Below, piece by piece: positions 46,301 through 56,435 of a DNA stretch of 64,000 bases. The notes below the pieces were generated by a model. The model did not search any database. It saw only the letters and a program-made list of their open reading frames with translations, and was not told the DNA's origin. Source of the stretch: Tetrapyrgos nigripes (lineage: Eukaryota > Basidiomycota > Agaricomycetes > Agaricales > Campanellaceae); assembly GCA_013368315.1 (NCBI GenBank), contig JAACJM010000066.1, positions 248,001 to 312,000 on the forward strand, given 5' to 3'. The first letter of the stretch is position 1, and the number at the start of each line of letters is the position of its first letter. The translations under genes were made by a program, and so were the position numbers.

Positions 46301-46639
46301 AGGATAGTCGTGGTAAGTTCATCTGATCCATCGGATTGGTAGGTAAGTAGTTGAGATATCATCCCGTTGAACTGTTGAACGATATGCGGCCGGAAATGAT
46401 GAAGAAATATGGATACGATATGGATTTCCGTAAAAAGGCCTTTCCAAAGCTAGAATCTACTCTCTCGATCACATACTTGGTGAGCACTGAGTAAGTAGGT
46501 TGACATTGCTGGTAGCATGGGGCCTGAAAAAAAAAGACTCATGTATTGATGTAATGGCATCAGAAACCATCAAATAAGCACGGTATGAGCTGGAGGAACT
46601 AGTACTAGTACTTACTTGTGAGAAGGTCAGCCACTCACC
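43397..46639. other. Region without a supported gene
   Basis: Starts with AGTAG of the copia-A target site. Contains GCTTGT-rich short repeats (43,790-43,835 and 44,030-44,070) and two related stretches about 490 bases apart (about 44,515-44,560 and 45,005-45,050) sharing AAAAATTTTT..GACCT and CCGACCGACCGACC. A plus frame of 194 codons (44,911-45,495) has no recognisable features and is not called. Confidence 0.5.
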
Positions 46640-46974
46640 GCCCAGTGAAAAACGACACAGACGAGAGCCGACTGAAACCGACCAAAACCGACTGGATCGG
46701 ATCCAAACCGAAATGGTGGGCCTTGTCGGCTCCAGTCGGTAGTAGTCGTAGGGACTCGTAGAATTTTACATGCAGCATGACGGGACCCGACTAGTTTGCG
46801 CTGGTTACGGCACTCGATTACGCCTGTGGTGTCAGATAGCGTCGGACCTAATCAGAATTTAGCAGATTTCAGCGGGCGTTTCGTCTCAGGCAGTATCAAC
46901 TCAGTACTACTCATATCTACTCGGAAATTTCGACATCCAGTCGGATCTCGTCTGTGTCATTTTTCACTGGGAGT
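46640..46974. mobile_element. MITE with 35-bp terminal inverted repeats (hAT-like)
   Basis: Left end GCCCAGTGAAAAACGACACAGACGAGA, right end as reverse complement ACTCCCAGTGAAAAATGACACAGACGAGA; only a few mismatches over about 35 bases. ACTCACC flanks it on both sides (46,633-46,639 and 46,975-46,981), compatible with an 8-bp hAT duplication carrying one change. 335 bp, no coding capacity. Confidence 0.8.
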
Positions 46975-47842
46975 ACTCACCACTCGGACGGCATAGCCAC
47001 TGCTTGGCGGACCGTGACTGGCGTATTCAAGGTCCGCAAACTGAGGCTTCTCTACCTACTACTTCTACGCTTCCTACAGACCTCGCGCTCATTTGAGGTT
47101 ATGGTTAATGGAAACGGGAAAAGTTCCTTTCTGAATTCTTATTCACAAGGCATCCACGCAACCCCCGTGGACCACGATAAAACGAAATGAATATACGCTT
47201 GGATATGCATCTATGTAGCTGTCCCAGCACAGCAAGCTTTAGCAGCCAGCCTTGAGCGTATTTCTCATGTTCTTGACATTTTCTCTGATGAATTGCTGCG
47301 GGGGCTCCCTTGGTATGTCAAGTCTATTTTTGTTAGAAGACATGAGAAGCTGATAAGCACTTGCCTATTGAAAGCATGCTTTGTGGGTCAGAGCAATATC
47401 TTTCATCAGCCATTTGACACATTTACTTCAGTTTGACTACTCCGCAAGACTCCAAGGTCTGCTCGACTCCCCTCCCTGTTCACAGAGAATGTCGAAACTA
47501 ATTTGGCGACGCCATTCTGTGATAGATTTACACCGCCTCCCTGCCAAGTGTAGTGGCAGCTCTTTGACACCTCGCCTCTATTACTACCGCCTATATGAAT
47601 CTTGTACCTCTAGGTCGGAAATACTCTTTCTTCGAATGGGTACTTGCCCCAGCTTCCCATGTCTAGTACTTGTTTGGCATTTTTTGAGTACTTCTCAAAA
47701 TTATCCGTTGCCGATGAATGCTCCACTTCCCCGATTTCAGGGAATTTAATCATACGCATATACCTTGCGAGAGTGCTATATCGAGAAGGTTTCTAGCTCT
47801 TCCAAAAATAATTCAATGACCGTCTTATAAAGAAGCAGGTTT
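46975..47842. other. Upstream region of the carboxylesterase gene
   Basis: No gene recognised. The last 200 bases should hold the promoter; tataaagaag at 47,826 is close to the ATG and may be a TATA box, leaving a very short leader if the first ATG is used. Confidence 0.45.
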
Positions 47843-50162
47843 ATGAAGGTGAAGGACCACGGCACCATGCCTCACCTTCTTCCGTATCTACTTTCGCTGC
47901 TATCAGCTTCATCGGTTGTCCTTGGTGTTCCTGAAGTCAAGATAGGGAGCACGACACTCATAGGCAATGATATTCCTTCCCTGCAGCAAGAATTTTTTGG
48001 AGGTGTGCCTACCTTGTCGTTGTTCTTCGTATCGTTGCTCAAGAGATGATGATAGGTATACCCTTCGCCGAGCCTCCCGTCGGGCCCCTCCGTTTGAAAC
48101 CTCCAGTATTCAAAGACACGTATGACCAGGAGATTTTGAACGTTACTCAGTTAGGCTTGCCTTGTTTGCAATACGTACGTCTCAGTTCAAGGTTCTCTGG
48201 TTAACGTGATGTTGAAACATTGATATAGGACTTGCCACTGGATCAGTGTTCAGAGGATTGCTTGACACTGAACATCTACCGGCCGGCTGGAATACCATCA
48301 AATGTCTCTCTACCTGTTTTCTTCTGGTGGGCTGATTCTTAGATCACGTTATTCACCGCGTGGATATTGGTACTAATCTACTTCTAGGGCTTTTGGTGGA
48401 GGGTTCGAGAGGTAGCCACTGTTCTCTTCTCATGAGACTGTTACTGATCGGTTCTTCATCAGAGGCACGGTGATAGATCCTACCGCTCTTGTGGCAAGAA
48501 GCATCCAACGCGTAAGTGGTTTTGCGACTAGTGCTTTAGATGTGCTCGCTAATAGTTGCAATAGGGAACACCCATTGTCTACGTTTCCTTCAACCACCGT
48601 CTCGGTCCATTAGGGTGGCCTCAAGGCAAAGAAGCTGAAGAGAAGGGCGCGTTGAATTTGGGAATCAAAGATGAGTTGGCAGCACTTGAATGGGTTAACA
48701 AGCACATAGGAGCATTTGGCGGAGATCCAAACAAAGTACGTGTCCATGCTCTTGTCACCGTGAATCACCGCTGACATGAAATTGATTACTTAGGTCACCG
48801 TAGGCGGAATCAGCTCTGGAGCCATGTTAAATGCGATATTGTTCCTGGATCCTTCGACGGAGAGATTGGTTCGCGCCGGGGTAAGTAAGCCTCCTACTAC
48901 AATTGTCCCACGGCGTTCTCACAGTGTTTGAAACATTCATGGTTACCAGATCTTCCAGTCGGGGTCAGCGGGGACCGCTCAAGTGCACAATGCTTCTTAC
49001 AGACAGGACCACTGGGACACGTTTATTGGCAGCGTAGCTGCGTGTGCAAACCTTTCTGGAACGGACAACACCTTCGATTGTCTTCGTGATGCGAATATTA
49101 CTGATATATACCAAGGGCTGAACGGTGCAAAAGCGCAGATGGTTGAATTCCTTCCATGGGATCCTGTTCTCGATGGCGCATTATTCCCTGATGCTCCTTC
49201 TGCGTTGTGGAAGCTTGGCCAATTTGCACGTCTACCATTCATTGCTGGGACCAATCTGGACGAAGGTTGGTAACCAAAATGTTCTTTGGTTCTTAGTGAT
49301 TGAGCTGACGATACTGGTTTATAAAGGCCCCGTCTTCGTTGATCCTACGCCGAATTATACCTCTGACCAGATCCGAGCTAATTTGATCGCAAACTTGTCC
49401 ACGCCCCTCCTTGAGACTACTGAAAAGCAGAAGTTCGATGACACTCTCAACAAGACGCTCGAGCTGTATCCCGATGATCCAGCTTTGGGATCTCCGTTTG
49501 GCACTGGCAACGATACATTCGGTGTCAGTCCTGGCTTCAAGAGAATTTCTGCTATCAGTGAGTCTTCACTCTAACAGAAAACTGATCGACGGGTCTCAAA
49601 TACTTGTACTATAGCCGGGGACATGATGTTCACATCTCAGAGACGGATATGGCAACAAACGATGGCTAACAATCCTTCCTCCGGTGTCAATTCGTATGGG
49701 TATTTGTGGAAGACGCATACTCTTGTCGATGCAGGACCCTTCGCCGGTCCGCGATTCGGAGGTAAATCTTCTTAGCGTCTCTAGATAATTTCTGACGCTA
49801 TTTTTCTTCTAGTATGGCATGGATCCGACTTTCAATATCTCTACAACTCCAGCCTCGTTGATACCGTTGCCCCCGGAGCATTAGAAGCTGGTGTCACCTT
49901 AATGGACTACTTCTTATCATTCATTGATAGTTTGGATCCCAACGACGGGAAGGGGGTTCAACGTCCAGAATGGAGTGTCTACTCTCAAGATGAACAGGTT
50001 CGCCTTCAGAAAATATGAGTCATAGCTGCATAGGCTGACTTACATTACTTTTCGCAGATGGTCATGCAAATGCAAGCTCAGAACTTTACACAGATTCCGG
50101 ATACTTTCAGGAAAGAGCAGATCGACTTTATCAACTCTTTACCGGATGTTTTCCATCACTGA
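47843..50162 (+). CDS. Secreted type-B carboxylesterase/lipase
   Basis: Alpha/beta-hydrolase that cleaves ester bonds; fungal members are often secreted lipases or sterol esterases. Twelve exons fit in phase: 47843-48002, 48056-48174, 48229-48326, 48388-48411, 48463-48511, 48565-48735, 48794-48880, 48950-49265, 49327-49557, 49615-49761, 49813-49997 and 50058-50162, giving 563 residues. The second ATG (47,867, MPHLLPYLLSLLSASS) gives the cleaner signal peptide. Motifs: IPFAEPPVGPLRLKPP, the EDCLTLNIYRP signature, the oxyanion strand FWAFGGGFE, nucleophile elbow GISSG (Ser214), acid GTNLDE (about Glu341) and His470 in VWHGSDFQYLY. The usual elbow is GESAG; GISSG is a variant but keeps G-x-S-x-G. 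Several N-glycosylation sites. Looks intact although it lies between two transposon blocks. Confidence 0.93.
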
Positions 50163-50861
50163 AATAGCGGACTATGAGATGAATCACTTTATTACTTAGT
50201 CACGGCAAGGGGGTGGCGGCATCAAAACTGTTTACATCCACTCGAACAAAAATTACCGCCTCCTGGACTACCCCCCCTCCTGCTAGTTAGGTATATCTAT
50301 TAGAGAAGATTACTGTATAAGATGAGATTACACTATTGCTATTTAAGTTTTTCGTTGGAATTCGCACTCCCCATTCGTTGACACCTTTAACTAAGTATGC
50401 CTTGTCCTCTCACCCTCAAATTGTACATTTCGGATTTGGTTTTTTACTTTACCTGAAGTGTCATTGTCAACTTGTTTCTGTAGTCCATGTCTGACTTAAT
50501 GGGTTCTCTTGCGGTTCGGTGTTGGATAAGTAACTCGGCGAGGGATACTACCACGATGGCTCTATCATTGTGGTGACTTTCAGTCACCCAAACTTGGATC
50601 GGTGTCCTTGAACTTGTCTCCCTCGTCCCCCGCCGATGTGTTTGGATCGAAAGGAACTGTATTTTCAAGTCATTTTTATGTCGGAACTCCCTCTTTGCGA
50701 CCTAGAAAACCTCATTATATACGTCTTTCTATTACCCTCAACTACCCAGTATGTGGTTCCCCTGTAAGTGATTCCTGTACACGTATTTACGAGTCCGTAA
50801 TGAAATGAAGGACGAGTTACGAGGCCTTTAGGCTGAGTTAACTTAGGTCGACCTCGAAAAC
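50163..50861. other. 3' flank of the carboxylesterase gene, nothing further recognised
   Basis: AT-rich 3' region (about 50,290-50,430) and then a stretch without supported ORFs. Confidence 0.5.
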
Positions 50862-51230
50862 TTTTCCACGGGTTCAAACTCCCACCCCTGTTCGTTGGCG
50901 CTCGGCAAGCGCTCCCTGGAATCACGGTCGAGACCATCATGACGTCGTTCACGGCTTCCTCAGACAAACGCATAACCAAGGCAGCGTAGGCAGCATCAGG
51001 GTGCGCCTTGTCTTCTTCCTCGCTTCCTCCCCTGGTCCTGAGGGCCTCGTAGCTTGCCACGCGAAGCGATGGCACTTTACCCCATTAATTTATGTCGTAG
51101 CGACCTCCCAGATTTTTTCCACGGGTTCAAACTCCCACCCCTGTTCGTTGGCGCTCATTAGGCGCTCATCTGGAATCACGGTCGAGACCCATCAAAGGCC
51201 CATGACGTTGTTCACGGCTTCCTTGGACCA
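50862..51230. repeat. Pair of about 105-bp direct repeats with a pol III B-box-like motif
   Basis: 50,862-50,970 and about 51,117-51,230 share TTTCCACGGGTTCAAACTCC, then CACCCCTGTTCGTTGGCGCTC and GGAATCACGGTCGAGACC. The GGGTTCAAACTCC core fits the internal B box of tRNA-type promoters. Another 30-base block (CGTAGCTTGCCACGCGAAGC) occurs at 51,044-51,073 and again at 51,485-51,515. May be copies of a tRNA-derived SINE; no complete tRNA fold found. Confidence 0.5.
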
Positions 51231-51819
51231 ACGCGAGGCCTTTCTGTCGACAACCACAACGTCATGCAAACGTCATGCCAGCTGGCAGCGTGTCGACTCT
51301 CTCGTTTTCACTGCCAGCGTCGACAATGTCCACGCCCTATTCCTCCACTCCTCAAGCTTGCATTCGCATTGAGTACAAACCTCGTAATTCTTGTCTTCAA
51401 ATCCTCTTTCATTGTTTTAGCTCTCTTTCTCTCAGCAGCTGCAGCGTAGTCAATATAAGAGTAAAATTTTGGCTTTATTGAACAGGCCTCGTAGCTTGCC
51501 ACGCGAAGCGATGGCTTTTTACCCCAGTCTTATGGTCCACATTTTTCGTCCGCCTACCACTTTTAGTCCATCTAACCGCGCCTGGGAAAACTTGAGTCTT
51601 GCTTTGTCATCCGCGCCTCCACCCAGCTTTTGTCCATCTAACCAGGTAATTTTGTTATGCGCGGCCCCACCACCAGCTTTTCGTCCACACCGTGCCCTAA
51701 CTGCGCTTTTAAATTTTTATCCATCTAACCGTGCCCAAAACCGATTTTTGACTGTTCTGGTAAGAGCATCAAGAAACTTCACTTTTTTGGCACCATTTAA
51801 TTGAACATTTTTGTTTGCA
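51231..51819. other. Degenerate repeat-rich stretch
   Basis: Loose repetition of CATCTAACC, CCACCAGCTTTT and TTTGTCCA motifs at 51,550-51,740. No coding sequence supported. Confidence 0.4.
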
Positions 51820-52000
51820 GATGCTTGGCCATCCGCATTTACACAGCCACTATTTTGGCTGCTGGCACTGTTAATCAAGCATTTTTGTTTGTTATCAGTT
51901 TGTACATTCCATGTCTACACAGCCACTTTGCTCCCTTTTGGCTGCTGGCACTGTTAATCAAACATTTTTGTTTGTGCTTGTATATACATGAAGCCTTGGT
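51820..52000. repeat. Imperfect tandem duplication of about 90 bp
   Basis: Two copies of ACACAGCCACT...TTTGGCTGCTGGCACTG followed by TTAATCAA(G/A)CATTTTTGTTTGT, at about 51,840-51,890 and 51,915-51,975. Confidence 0.6.
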
Positions 52001-52409
52001 TTCCTTCTAGCTTCAGGGATACATCTTCAGTCCTGTATGGCCCTTGTCTATGATATCTCTTCACTGCTTCACTCTCAGACAAATTATATGTATAAATTGG
52101 CTGGAATAATATACTATGGAGATGGACATTTCACAGCATGAGTTGTTGATGATAATCTAGGATGCTACTATTATGATGGGATGGAAGAAAATGGTGCATT
52201 ACAATGGAATGGAAACTTGAATGAGTGCACTGTTCATCTGAATCGTTGCAGAGGAAAACGTGCAACTTGTATTTTTTATGTCATACAGTGACACTTTATA
52301 ACAATCAATATTCTATGTATACTATCAATGTTACCTTCATCTGAAATTTTTTTTAAAAAAAAGACAATTTGAGAAGAAAACAAGAATAAAAAGTTGTCGC
52401 TGCTATAAC
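52001..52409. other. No gene recognised
   Basis: AT-rich region with short frames only. Confidence 0.4.
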
Positions 52410-53126
52410 AGAGAGCTTGCGCAGAGCGGTTGGCTCGAAATCGTGTGCGCAAGTTGCAAAGTGTATATTGAGGTAGCTACAGTGAGTACATGCAAAAAAA
52501 GCATAGGAAGTGATGGAGGGAGCATCCAGGAATAGGCCGAGCACAAAAGAACTGGGATATGATGTACAAAAACTAGCATAACAGAGATTTGATGTATATG
52601 AACTATGAGAGCTTGTGAGAGAAATAATGTGCTTCTGTAGACAGACAGATGAACTGGAAAGGATGCTGGGGTCAGACAGTATGTTTGGTGAAAAAAAAAG
52701 GATGATAGGTGAGGATATCTGGAGAGAAAGTGCAGGGTGGTGAGGGAGGATGCATAACAGCATCATTGCTTAGGGACAGCTCAGAGATGCATGGGACTGG
52801 ACCATTCTGGGCATCCTAAATCAATTTTAGGCCCAAAAAATACACAGAAAGCAGCATACGCACCTGTTTGTCCTGATGAAAGCTGCCATATGTTCCTGCC
52901 ATACTTCTGACGTGTCCTACAGTACCATGGTGCACAGAGCTGCACAGTAAGTTCCCTGCAGCCTTGATTGTGATGCCAACTGAGAATCAAAGAGGAAGGG
53001 AGGCAGTTGTTGGGCTGACGAGTGAGATATGGCTGCACTTGGGTTGCGCACACGATTTCGAGCCAACCGCTCTGCGCATGCTTACTAAGCCACACGTGGC
53101 TGCAGGTGGCTCTGCACAAGCTCTCT
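52410..53126. mobile_element. Element bounded by inverted repeats AGAGAGCTTG
   Basis: A perfect 34-bp inverted repeat, GCGCAGAGCGGTTGGCTCGA onward, lies at 52,419-52,452 and, reversed, at 53,044-53,077. Outside it both ends read AGAGAGCTTG(C/T)GCAGAGC. The right arm carries about 46 extra bases between two GCAGAGC copies that the left arm lacks. The arm contains TGGCTTAGTAAG and GGCTCGAAATC, weakly like pol III A and B boxes. No ORF of note; no target duplication seen. Confidence 0.55.
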
Positions 53127-53252
53127 AATCCCATCATGTATTTGCCCAGATTCAAACCAGGTAGCTCCAATTGCTAGACATGTGATAGATAGGATACACT
53201 GCTCCAGAAAAGGGTTCCCCAATGTGGGGGTACTCTCTGTCAAACCACAGAC

Positions 53253-53672
53253 TAGTGTTGCATGTGGCTTGACTTGACTCTGGCTAAGCTGGGAGCCAAG
53301 CTGATGTTTAGCCAAGCCAAGTCAAGCAAACATAGAGCTGGCTCTGTGTGACTCAGCTCTGACTCACTTGCAGTTTAGAATAGAGATCTCCCATACAAAA
53401 AACTATACTGACATGAATACAGAAATGACTCAGGGTCTATGTAGAGCAGCTAAGTTCAAATATGAATTGTTGTTCAATAGACCTGTCAGGCTGTAGAAAA
53501 TTATGTGAACAGCTCCATTGCTCTGTATTGAAATGAACAATTGTTGACTCCATGTGGCTCAAGCCAGAGTCAATGAGCTGTTTATGGCTCAAAAGCCAAG
53601 CCATGGTTATGACATTATCAAGCTGTTAATAGCTGAGTCAGAGTGAGCCAGAGTCAAGCCAGTCCAACACTA
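53253..53672. mobile_element. hAT-like MITE
   Basis: 420 bp with ends TAGTGTTG...CAACACTA, extended inverted similarity GGCTTGACTCTGGCT on both sides, and an imperfect 8-bp target duplication CCACAGAC / CCATGGAC (53,245-53,252; 53,673-53,680) differing by two transitions. Internal GCCAAGCCAAGTCAAG repeats; no coding capacity. Confidence 0.75.
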
Positions 53673-53948
53673 CCATGGACTGGTTCAGTGGGGCAAGCAA
53701 CAGCTAGATAGGGGCAAGTGCTATGACAATGTGTTGTTGGTAGACTGTCTACCCAGCTGAAGTGCTATAAGTCAAGTACATACGAAGAGAAATTGATTTC
53801 AAGAGGATGGCCCAATGGTACACTACCAAAAAGACTACAGTAAAAAAAAGGGCTAGCAGGGAGACATTAAAAACCCAGTGGGAAAAGTTGCCACTGCTAG
53901 GTGAGAAATATGTACATAAAAACAGAGAAAAGAAAAAGAAAAACCATC

Positions 53949-54348
53949 TGTTGAAATATATACCTTCCATGTATAGTAACTATGATTCTATATGGAGTTA
54001 TTATGAAACTTCTACGTAGTTATAAGTATGGCTAGTCCTCCAGGACATTCTCTGGACAATATTCTTATCTCTTACTATGTAGTGATATCTCTGCAGATAG
54101 CAATATGGCCAATGGCAATATCCTCTTAGTCTCTAGGTATGTCCATGGTCAATGTAGATATTAGTAATTACATGCTGTTTATCTAGTATAAAAGCTCTCT
54201 GTAAAATCATAGTTACTACAGAACAATATCCAGTTCTATCTGCTCTTCTAGCAACTCGCATCTAAGCTCTACTAGCTTTCTACTCAGCACTCCACTTGGT
54301 GAGCTCACTTGACTGGTCACCCTATGCTAAATAGTTGCTGCTTCATTA
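53949..54348 (+). repeat. Copia-B 5' LTR (400 bp)
   Basis: TGTTGAAATATATACC...GCTTCATTA, same length and ends as the copia-A 3' LTR. Confidence 0.9.
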
Positions 54349-54362
54349 GGTTATGGGCCCTG
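54349..54362 (+). promoter_or_regulatory. Copia-B primer-binding site (half initiator-tRNA type)
   Basis: GGTTATGGGCCCTG starts right after the LTR. This is the PBS known from Drosophila copia, complementary to the anticodon region of initiator tRNA-Met rather than to its 3' end. Confidence 0.7.
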
Positions 54363-55193
54363 AGGGCCATCGACGTTTGGTCTTGTCCCATACAACTACT
54401 GTTGTCAAGATGGATCGCGTTGTTGAGGTCAACGGCGAGCTCATCACTGAGTAAGCTGTTGGACTCAATGTTGTGCAGTTGGTGGATTGATGTTTTGCTT
54501 TATCTCCTTCTTCATCTATATTGCCTGGTAAAATATATAACCAGGGTTCAGTTTAGAGTTGCATTAGGCACTCTTTGCTGGTTTAGTTATAGATCTAGAT
54601 AAGTCACTTTATACCTGTAACAGTTATTTGTGGAACCCTTATGGATCTACAGATAGTTGTATGCAGAGTGACTGGCACGCTTTGCAGCCTCCACTTTAGT
54701 GTGGGACTTTTTTTCGCACTCAGGCAAAACTCCGTAGTCATTCAGATGAGCCAGGGGTGTTTATAAAAGTTGCTGATCTAGATCTATAGAAAAACAGTAG
54801 TTAGATAGTGCTCCCCTATATGCTTTAAGGTATCTCTACACCCATTAGGAAGTACTGTGCCACTACAGTCAATATTGCAACTTCTAGAGTAATCATGTGC
54901 TCTCTGTCAAGAGTATGGTCTCTGACAGTGTGAAATTGATTGAGAAGCACTGATGAAGAAGTTAATATAGGATTCCATTATGCGCACGTACCAACAAACA
55001 GTTTTCTACTGGCATATAGTTGATTAATGCAAATGTATTATGTACATTCCTTGTCTGGGGTGTTTGCTCAGAAAGGAGAAGGAATTATTGCGATCATCCT
55101 ATACACTGTGGTTGTATTAGACCCTTCAATGTTCCTTGGTACTTGTGACCTATTGAATGCACATCTTTACTGATTGATGCTTCATAGATCGAC
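54363..55193 (+). other. Copia-B leader with a 14-codon upstream ORF
   Basis: The ORF 54,410-54,454 (MDRVVEVNGELITE) ends at GAGTAAGC, a donor-like site, and TTCATAG at 55,187 could be an acceptor just before the gag ATG. Splicing would not place the short ORF in frame with gag. No other coding sequence. Confidence 0.5.
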
Positions 55194-55926
55194 ATGTCTT
55201 CCAACAATGCTAACAACAACTCTGAAAGCATCTTCAACATTCCCATGCTCAATACCACCAATTATGAGCAATGGAACTATGCTATCACCTGCCTCCTTGA
55301 AGCCAAAGGGCTTAGCAGGATTGCTCAGGGTACCCAGAAGCATTATGTGAACACTAGTCCCACCAAAACAGGTAATGCATCTTCCTTTCCTGAAGGATTT
55401 GAACAGATTTCTGATGAAGCCTTTAATGCTTTAACTGAATCCCAACAATTGTCTTATAGCCATACCATTGAAACCTTTACTGATCAATGGAATCAACATC
55501 AAATTTTGGTTAAAACACACGATCGGGAACTAGTTGAAACTTACAAGCTTCAAAGTGCTTGAGATGACAAAGATGAACAGGCTTTGGGTTATATTTCCTC
55601 CTTTCTTCCAGATGATGTGGGTTTGGAGATGAGAGAGTTCACTCAAGAAGAAATAGATGAAAACTGTTGTGCCAAAGCTAAAGGAGATTATACCTCAAAT
55701 ATGCTTTGGAATAAGATAGACAAGAAGTACAGTTCTCCTGGCCTGACATCATGGTTCTTAGATTTCAAAGAATTCATGTCTTGGACGCTTTATGAGAAGA
55801 AAGATCCTGCAAACCAGATTGCAACTCTGGGAGCACTTCTCACATGTCTTAAAGTCTATGGATTTACAGTCGATGACAAGTTCAGGGCTCTTTTCTTGAT
55901 GGATCGCATTCTGCAATCCTGGGGAA
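55194..55926 (+). pseudogene. Copia-B gag, N-terminal part
   Basis: MSSNNANNNSESIFNIPMLN onward; one TGA at 55,560 where copia-A has Trp (LQSSWDDKDEQ). It continues to RALFLMDRILQSWG, where gypsy-B is inserted; the text resumes as NYAQFTLATIEPKNL at 62,942. Confidence 0.88.
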
Positions 55927-56384
55927 TGTCATGAAGTCTATATTTGGTACTATTTATTTCCTTCTATCTCCGCATCCTCGGATCTCCATACCACTCCTCG
56001 GACCTTTACACCTTATGACTCACATTCCACATGCTATGCACCGGACCTTTCATTTCTCCGATACAGCTTATTGTATAGCCGCTCATACAGCTTCCGTTAC
56101 AGCTTTACTCCACAGCTTTCCCTTTACATATATAACCTGTAGCCTGACACCTGGTTCCCCATCTTGACCTCTTCGTCGTTGGGACCAGGTGTGTATTCCC
56201 CTTTGTTATAGTCTCTTTCACCTTTGCTAACAAGCACCATAGTTCTAGTTCTTACTGTTGCTTGTTAGGTATTTAATACATTCTTCGTCGTTGGGACCAG
56301 TTCTAGTTCTTACTGTTGCTTGTTAGTCGAGTCGAGCCCATAGCTCCTCGTTATCGCTATCTAAGCGCTCACCTCTTTGTGACA
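55927..56384 (+). repeat. Gypsy-B 5' LTR (458 bp)
   Basis: TGTCATGAAGTC...CTCTTTGTGACA. A 70-bp stretch with TTCGTCGTTGGGACCAG and TTCTAGTTCTTACTGTTGCTTG is partly duplicated inside the LTR. Confidence 0.92.
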
Positions 56385-56435
56385 TTAGGTCAAGATCCCT
56401 CACTGCACTGGTGGCCTCTGTATAGGTCGTCCTTG

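Noticed and set aside
50862..51230. A complete tRNA gene
   Set aside because: Only a B-box-like motif; no cloverleaf can be drawn.
53749..54019. Short frames beside copia-B
   Set aside because: Cross the LTR border; chance.
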